Made by a program: the position numbers and the translations under genes. The notes under the pieces are model-generated. The model ran no database searches. It saw nothing but the letters and a program-made list of their open reading frames with translations, and had not been told where the DNA came from. 64,000 nt of DNA, from positions 1,761,001 through 1,825,000 of the forward strand of contig CP119309.1 in NCBI GenBank assembly GCA_029203145.1. The letters are read 5' to 3'. Positions 59,572-64,000 of the stretch are shown piece by piece (the first letter of the stretch is position 1; every line of letters starts with the position of its first letter). This DNA is from Candidatus Brevundimonas phytovorans. Lineage in GTDB: Bacteria > Pseudomonadota > Alphaproteobacteria > Caulobacterales > Caulobacteraceae.

Positions 59572-60612
59572 TCAGAGCGAGGACTCGAGGACGCCCTTCA
59601 TCCACGACGGGTGCTCCAGCACCTTGCCGCAGCCGATGGCGACGCAGGACAGGGGATCGTCAGCGACCTGAACCGGCAGGCCGGTGTGGTCGCGGATCTC
59701 GACGTCCAGGCCGCGCAGCAGAGCGCCGCCGCCCGTCAGCATGATGCCCTTGTCGGCGATGTCGGCGGCCAGTTCCGGCGGCGTGGCTTCCAGCGCGACC
59801 TTGACGGCCTCGACGATCTGCGAAACCGGCTCGGCCAGGGCTTCAGCCGCCTGACGCTCGCTCATCTTCACTTCGCGCGGCACGCCCTGCATCAGGTCGC
59901 GGCCCTTGACCTCGATCGACAGGCCTTCGCCGTCAGCCGGGATACGGGCGGTGCCGATGTCCTTCTTGATGCGCTCCGCCGTCGTTTCACCGATCAGCAG
60001 GTTATGGTTGCGGCGCATGTAGCTGATGATGGCGTCGTCCATCATGTCGCCGCCGACGCGGACCGAACGCGAATAGACGATGCCCGACAGCGACAGGACG
60101 GCGACCTCGGTCGTGCCGCCGCCGATATCGACGACCATCGAGCCGGTCGGCTCGTGGATCGGCAGACCCGCGCCGATGGCGGCGGCCATGGGCTCGTCGA
60201 TCAGGCCGACGCGGCGGGCCGAGGCGTTCAGGCAGGAATCATTGATGGCGCGGCGTTCGACAGCCGTGGCGCCCGACGGGACGCAGACGATCATCTTGGG
60301 GTTCACGAAGCCCTTGCGGTTATGAACCTTGCGGATGAAGTGCTTGATCATCTCTTCGGCGACTTCAAAGTCGGCGATGACCCCGTCGCGCATCGGACGG
60401 ATGGCTTCCATGTGACCGGGCGTACGACCCAGCATCTGCTTGGCTTCCAGGCCGACGGCGTGGACGATCTTGCGACCGCCGACGTTGCGCAGGGCCACGA
60501 CCGAAGGTTCGTTCAGGACGATACCCTTGCCGCGCATGTAGATCAGGGTGTTGGCCGTCCCCAGATCCATCGCGATGTCGTTGGAGATCATGCCGAAGAG
60601 GGGTGAAAGCAT
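59572..60612 (-). CDS. mreB: Actin-like cytoskeletal protein MreB
   Basis: 346 residues. Directs lateral cell-wall synthesis as membrane-associated filaments. Nucleotide-binding motifs of the actin fold: AMDLGTANTLIYMRGKG (phosphate 1), VVDIGGGTTEVAVLS (phosphate 2), MLTGGGALLRGLD (adenosine) and CVPSGATAVERRAI. The N-terminal MLSPLFGMISND is the usual membrane-binding start. First gene of the mreBCD-mrdA-rodA operon. The ~250-bp region upstream holds no gene. Confidence 0.98.
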   Translation of the reverse strand: MLSPLFGMISNDIAMDLGTANTLIYMRGKGIVLNEPSVVALRNVGGRKIVHAVGLEAKQMLGRTPGHMEAIRPMRDGVIADFEVAEEMIKHFIRKVHNRKGFVNPKMIVCVPSGATAVERRAINDSCLNASARRVGLIDEPMAAAIGAGLPIHEPTGSMVVDIGGGTTEVAVLSLSGIVYSRSVRVGGDMMDDAIISYMRRNHNLLIGETTAERIKKDIGTARIPADGEGLSIEVKGRDLMQGVPREVKMSERQAAEALAEPVSQIVEAVKVALEATPPELAADIADKGIMLTGGGALLRGLDVEIRDHTGLPVQVADDPLSCVAIGCGKVLEHPSWMKGVLESSL

Positions 60613-60793
60613 GGGCGTCGGTTACCGCTTGTTCGGGCCTGCTAGGGCGTGAGTCTTGTTCGTCCGCGCTGGCGACGCCCTGCCCCGCGCACCCATGTGC
60701 GCCGAACCATCCTGATCGTCCTCGCCTGGCCGACTACAGGCCCGTTTGCCCGCATGGCGCGTCGATTGCAAGCGCCTATGACTCACCGATCAC

Positions 60794-60813
60794 AGCCTTG
60801 TCACAGCAAGGCT
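60794..60813 (-). terminator. Hairpin downstream of the glutathione transferase gene
   Basis: AGCCTTG-TCACAG-CAAGGCT, a 7-bp stem with a 6-nt loop, 50 bp after the transferase stop and about 180 bp upstream of mreB. No T-run follows on the minus strand. Confidence 0.35.
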
Positions 60814-60862
60814 TGAAAGCCCGTCCGCTCAAGCTTTCCAGCCCCGCTTGCGGCTCGGCGCG

Positions 60863-61480
60863 TCAGATCGCCGACAGGCCCTCGGCGGCGAGCGCTCGTT
60901 GAACAGCGGGACGCGATTGCACCCGGTCCAGATGAGCGTTCAGTCCGGGGAAGCGCGCCTTGTCCAGCAGGTCCGCCTGGCGCGCCCAGCGGCTGAAGAC
61001 CATCAGATAGCCGTCTGTGACCGAATGATCGGCGCCCAGGGCCCAGGGGCCGACCAGAAGGTGCTGTTCCGCCAGGTCATACTTGGCCAGGGCCTGCTCC
61101 ACCGCCTCGTCGCGGGCAGCGCCTTCGAGCGGCGGACGCGAGAACAGCACCTTGCCGATGGCGGGGTGAAGAGAGGACGCCAGCCAGGCGTTGAAAGCCT
61201 GAAGTCGGGCAAACGCGAAGGGATCGTCCAGCGGCGCCAGCCGAGCCTGCGGATGTGTCTGGGCCACATAGGTCAGGATGGCGACGTTCTGGGTAATCAC
61301 GCCGTGGGCCGTCGCCAGGGCCGGCGTCACGCCCGCGGGATTGACGGCCAGATATTCCGGCGTGCGCTGCTCGCCCCGGCGCAGATCAACCTTGTGCAAC
61401 TCATGGTCGGCGCCCGCCTCCTCCAGAGCAATGTGCGAGGCCATGGCGCAGGCGCCGGGCGAATAATAGAGCTTCAGCAT
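60863..61480 (-). CDS. Glutathione S-transferase family protein
   Basis: 205 residues from ATG 61480, which has CCGGAG six nt upstream; ATG 61486 abuts that site. The N-terminal thioredoxin fold reads LKLYYSPGACAMASHIALEE, with Ser/Cys near the active-site position as in beta-class enzymes, followed by VNPAGVTPALA and QNVAILTYVA (glutathione-binding Pro and Ser/Asn). The C-terminal helical domain has WALGADHSVTDGYLMV, the conserved N-capping box. Substrate unknown. It is 13 bp upstream of nothing on its own strand except the TVP38-like gene, which reads into it. Confidence 0.88.
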   Translation of the reverse strand: MLKLYYSPGACAMASHIALEEAGADHELHKVDLRRGEQRTPEYLAVNPAGVTPALATAHGVITQNVAILTYVAQTHPQARLAPLDDPFAFARLQAFNAWLASSLHPAIGKVLFSRPPLEGAARDEAVEQALAKYDLAEQHLLVGPWALGADHSVTDGYLMVFSRWARQADLLDKARFPGLNAHLDRVQSRPAVQRALAAEGLSAI

Positions 61481-61493
61481 CGTCATCTCCGGT

Positions 61494-62216
61494 TCAATCC
61501 ACGTCTGATAACCGCGCCGCCTCGCGACGCTTGACCAACTCGCGCACCGTCATCATCAGGCCCAGCCAGATGACGGCGACCCCGGCGAGGATGAGGGAGG
61601 TCCACACCCCGTCGCCCGACACCGCCGCCATGAAGGAGCCGCCGAAGAAGGCGACTAGGGCCGTCTTGGGCAGGACGCCCAGGGCACACCCGGCCAGAAA
61701 GCCCGGGAAAGAGGCTCGCACCGCGCCGAACGCCATGTTGACGACGATGAAGGGCGCCGAGGGCACATTGCGAATGATGAAGCTGGCCGAAAAGGCGTTG
61801 CGGCCGACGAAGCGCTGCAACCGCTCGGCCGCGCCGCCGCCGAAGCGCTCCAGAGCCCGCGCCGTGGGACCGCGCCCCAGCCAATAGGTGACCGCCGCCG
61901 AAACCACCGTGGCGATCCAACTGTAGAGGAAACCGAACCACGGCCCGAAGGCCACCACGCAGGCCGCAATCAGGATGAACTGCGGAATGCCGACAAAGGC
62001 CGACAGGGTGAAGACGGCAATGGCGGCGACCAGCCCCCACGGCCCGACGCGATAGCCCTCAAGCCAGGCCTCAAGCTTTTCCTCGGCGCCCAGGGTGAAA
62101 TGCGCCTTGCCGAAGGCGAACAGGGCGATGATTCCCCCCAGCAACAGCAAGCTGACCAACAGGGTGCGCCAGCGCTGAGCCTCCATGTTCAGCAGGAAAT
62201 CGACGATCCGCCGCAT
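61494..62216 (-). CDS. TVP38/TMEM64 family membrane protein
   Basis: 240 residues, about six membrane helices. The DedA/SNARE-associated-like core is recognisable: AFVGIPQFILIAACVVAFGPWFGFLYSW (split), VTYWLGRG, RNAFSASFIIRNVPSAPFIVVNMAFGA (split) and FLAGCALGVLPKTALVAFFGGS (split). Related proteins act in lipid scrambling or proton-dependent transport; no specific role can be assigned here. It lies 13 bp upstream of the glutathione transferase gene and is probably co-transcribed with it. Confidence 0.88.
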   Translation of the reverse strand: MRRIVDFLLNMEAQRWRTLLVSLLLLGGIIALFAFGKAHFTLGAEEKLEAWLEGYRVGPWGLVAAIAVFTLSAFVGIPQFILIAACVVAFGPWFGFLYSWIATVVSAAVTYWLGRGPTARALERFGGGAAERLQRFVGRNAFSASFIIRNVPSAPFIVVNMAFGAVRASFPGFLAGCALGVLPKTALVAFFGGSFMAAVSGDGVWTSLILAGVAVIWLGLMMTVRELVKRREAARLSDVD

Positions 62217-62337
62217 AAATTTCGCCCAAATCGCCTTTTAATCGTCTGCGAGACGCACAAACGTTGTGCGCCCGCGCGGGGTTGCGTATCAAGCCTCGCC
62301 TCCCCGGCTCTCTTCACATCCTCCAGACGGGATAGTC

Positions 62338-63543
62338 ATGTCCAGCCTTCAGTCCACCGCCCTCGCCCGCGTCAAGCCTTCGGCCACCCTGGCCGTGACC
62401 GCCCGGGCCCGGGAACTGAAACGCGAAGGCCGCGACGTGATCGGCCTGGGCGCCGGCGAGCCCGACTTCGACACGCCCGACAACATCAAGGCGGCGGCGA
62501 TCGACGCCATCAAGCGCGGCGAGACCAAGTACACCGACGCCGACGGGATGCCGGAACTGAAGGCCGCCATCGTGGCCAAGTTCGCGCGCGAAAACGGCCT
62601 GACCTACGCCGCCAACCAGATTCACGTCGCCTCGGGCGGCAAGCCGGTGATCTTCAACGCCTTCGTGGCCACGCTGAACCCCGGCGACGAGGTCATCGTG
62701 CCCGCCCCCTACTGGGTGTCCTACCCGGACATGGTGCTGCTGGCCGGCGGCGAGCCCGTCACCGTGATCGGTGAGGAAGCCGACGGCTTCAAGCTGCGCC
62801 CCGAGGTGCTGGATGCCGCCATCACGCCGAAGACCAAGTGGATCATCCTCAACTCGCCGTCGAACCCGACCGGCGCCGCCTATACCCGCGCCGAACTGGA
62901 AGCCCTGGCCGTGGTGCTGCGCAAGCATCCGCAGGTCTGGATCCTGACCGACGACATGTATGAGCACCTTGTCTATGGCGGGTTCGAATACCTGACCATC
63001 GCCCAGGTCGCCCCGGACCTTTACGACCGCACCCTGACGGTCAACGGCGTGTCCAAGGCCTATGCCATGACCGGCTGGCGCATCGGCTATGCCGGCGGTC
63101 CGAAGCCCCTGATCGACCTGATGAGAAAGGTGGCCAGCCAGACGACCTCCAACCCGTCGTCCATCAGCCAGTGGGCCGCCGTCGAAGCCCTGAACGGCCC
63201 GCAGGACTTCCTGGCCGAACGCTCCGCCGCCTTCGAGAAGCGCCGCGATCTGGTCGTGTCCATGCTGAACCAGGCTGAGGGCGTCCGCTGCCCCACCCCG
63301 GAAGGCGCCTTCTACGTCTATCCTTCGATCGAAGGCCTGATCGGCAAGACGACGCCCTCTGGCGTGGTCATCACCGATGACGAGGTTTTCACCGCCGAGT
63401 TGCTGGATCACGAAGGCGTGGCCGTCGTGCAGGGTACGGCCTTCGGCCTCAGCCCCTATTTCCGCGTCAGCTACGCCACGTCGGAAGCCGTGCTGGAAGC
63501 CGCCTGCACGCGCATCCAGAAGTTCTGCGCTTCTCTGAAATAA
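62338..63543 (+). CDS. aatA: Aspartate aminotransferase (class I, subgroup I-gamma)
   Basis: 401 residues from ATG 62338. PLP-dependent transfer of the amino group between aspartate and 2-oxoglutarate; alphaproteobacterial forms may also act on prephenate. Key blocks: GLGAGEPDFDTPDNIK, TKYTDADGMPELKAAI, VPAPYWVSYPDM, LNSPSNPTGAAYT, DDMYEHLVYG, the PLP Lys in NGVSKAYAMTGWRIGY, and VAVVQGTAFG with the substrate-binding Arg in FRVSYA. Complete and apparently monocistronic. Confidence 0.93.
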   Translation: MSSLQSTALARVKPSATLAVTARARELKREGRDVIGLGAGEPDFDTPDNIKAAAIDAIKRGETKYTDADGMPELKAAIVAKFARENGLTYAANQIHVASGGKPVIFNAFVATLNPGDEVIVPAPYWVSYPDMVLLAGGEPVTVIGEEADGFKLRPEVLDAAITPKTKWIILNSPSNPTGAAYTRAELEALAVVLRKHPQVWILTDDMYEHLVYGGFEYLTIAQVAPDLYDRTLTVNGVSKAYAMTGWRIGYAGGPKPLIDLMRKVASQTTSNPSSISQWAAVEALNGPQDFLAERSAAFEKRRDLVVSMLNQAEGVRCPTPEGAFYVYPSIEGLIGKTTPSGVVITDDEVFTAELLDHEGVAVVQGTAFGLSPYFRVSYATSEAVLEAACTRIQKFCASLK

Positions 63544-63544
63544 C

Positions 63545-63955
63545 CTACGAGAGCGGCGCCGGGGGAATGTTCAACGTCGGCGCCGTCTTCAGGATGAAGG
63601 ACAGGCACCATTCCGAAGCCCGACGCGAGTTGTCGCGGTCGCCCTCGGGGGTGCGTGTCAGCAGGCAGGCCGCATCGGGCCTGTGATCGCTGTCCGGCGC
63701 CGCATAGAGCACCAGTCCCCCGCCCGGCCCCGTCTCGCGGCGGTAGGTCATCTTCAGGGCGCCGGATGTCTTGAGGGTGAAGGCCTCGGCCTCGCCGCCG
63801 CCTAGCAGGGCGCGAACCTGGGCGTCGGCGTCGCCGGGCGCCAGGCGGAAAAGCTCCGCCTTCAGGGCGTCGCCCGGCTCAGGCGTCAGGGTGAAACGCG
63901 GCAGGTCCTGCGGAGCCGCCGACAGCATCCCCGACATGACGAGCGCGAGCAGCAT
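63545..63955 (-). CDS. Small secreted protein, function unknown
   Basis: 136 residues. A short signal-like N-terminus (LLALVMSGMLSAAPQ) is followed by a probably beta-rich domain (RFTLTPEPGDALKAELFRL, AEAFTLKTSGALKMTYR, GGGLVLYAAPDSDHRPDAAC) with cysteines in DAACLL and SEWCLSF that could pair. No family recognised. Its ATG overlaps the stop of the upstream gene (TGATG), so it is coupled to the partial polyprenyl-synthetase-like gene at the right edge. It converges with aatA with one base between the stops. Confidence 0.65.
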   Translation of the reverse strand: MLLALVMSGMLSAAPQDLPRFTLTPEPGDALKAELFRLAPGDADAQVRALLGGGEAEAFTLKTSGALKMTYRRETGPGGGLVLYAAPDSDHRPDAACLLTRTPEGDRDNSRRASEWCLSFILKTAPTLNIPPAPLS

Positions 63956-64000
63956 CAGGCCGCGCGGCTGACCGCGAAGTCGGCCAGGTCTTCCAGCGCC
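63955..64000 (-). CDS. C-terminal end of a probable polyprenyl synthetase, partial
   Basis: Only the last 14 residues are inside the window (ALEDLADFAVSRAA, then TGA 63955-63957). The ending L-x-x-L-x-x-F-x-V-x-R is the usual C-terminus of farnesyl/octaprenyl diphosphate synthases. The evidence is thin because most of the gene lies beyond the right edge. Confidence 0.4.
   Translation of the reverse strand, partial: ALEDLADFAVSRAA

Noticed and set aside
1..64000. CRISPR arrays, rRNA genes and complete tRNA genes
   Set aside because: I looked for regularly spaced repeats and for rRNA and tRNA signatures and found none apart from the 3' tRNA fragment at 11559-11603.

Overview
The window is GC-rich, densely coding DNA from an alphaproteobacterium. 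The gene set points to Caulobacterales, most likely a Brevundimonas-like organism: a TipN-type polarity protein, a complete mreB-mreC-mreD-mrdA-rodA elongasome operon, HWE-family histidine kinases, TTAA-N7-TTAA-like (CtrA-type) sites and an RpoE/ChrR module. The genus is an inference from gene content, since no rRNA or complete tRNA is present.

Region 1 (1-11603) looks like the right end of an integrative element. A P4-type tyrosine integrase (10062-11378, minus) lies beside three short direct repeats and a 45-bp 3' fragment of a tRNA, probably tRNA-Val(CAC). Normal chromosome would resume at about 11604, and the intact tRNA should lie beyond the left edge. The putative cargo is an overlapping nucleotidyltransferase/metallophosphoesterase pair, a red-light sensing operon (heme oxygenase, bacteriophytochrome HWE kinase, hybrid kinase) and a methyltransferase.

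Region 2 (11659-17349) is an RpoE-ChrR singlet-oxygen/membrane-stress cluster. The sigma and anti-sigma genes are divergent from a flavoprotein, DUF1365, cyclopropane-fatty-acid-synthase-like and lipoprotein set, with matching sigma-E-like promoters facing each way. Region 3 (17708-23534) is a polysaccharide locus: UDP-xylose-synthase-like epimerase, cellulose-synthase-like GT2, second sugar-nucleotide epimerase, BcsS-like outer-membrane protein and GH10 xylanase. Together these suggest synthesis of a xylan-like exopolymer. An HWE kinase and a stand-alone receiver follow.

Region 4 (25517-31128) holds a flavin oxidoreductase and a class IIG (MmeI-like) restriction-modification gene broken in two. 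Its methyltransferase core has been replaced by a ~2-kb cassette on the opposite strand encoding a tail-anchored LuxR-type HTH protein, a small helical protein, a membrane protein and a RadC-like protein with altered JAMM residues. Region 5 (31132-37565) is the hut histidine-utilisation cluster around a HutC-type operator, with two inverted-repeat elements.

Region 6 (37660-54569) is mostly core: pre-peptidase-C-domain secreted proteins flanking type-2 IPP isomerase, folD, lemA with two TPM-domain genes, an EEP hydrolase, a phospholipase D-like enzyme, tipN, an MFS transporter, a DUF423 protein, prolyl iminopeptidase and a DUF6173-like protein. Region 7 (54598-64000) is the mre/rod operon, a glutathione transferase, a TVP38/TMEM64 protein, aspartate aminotransferase, a small secreted protein and the C-terminus of a probable polyprenyl synthetase.
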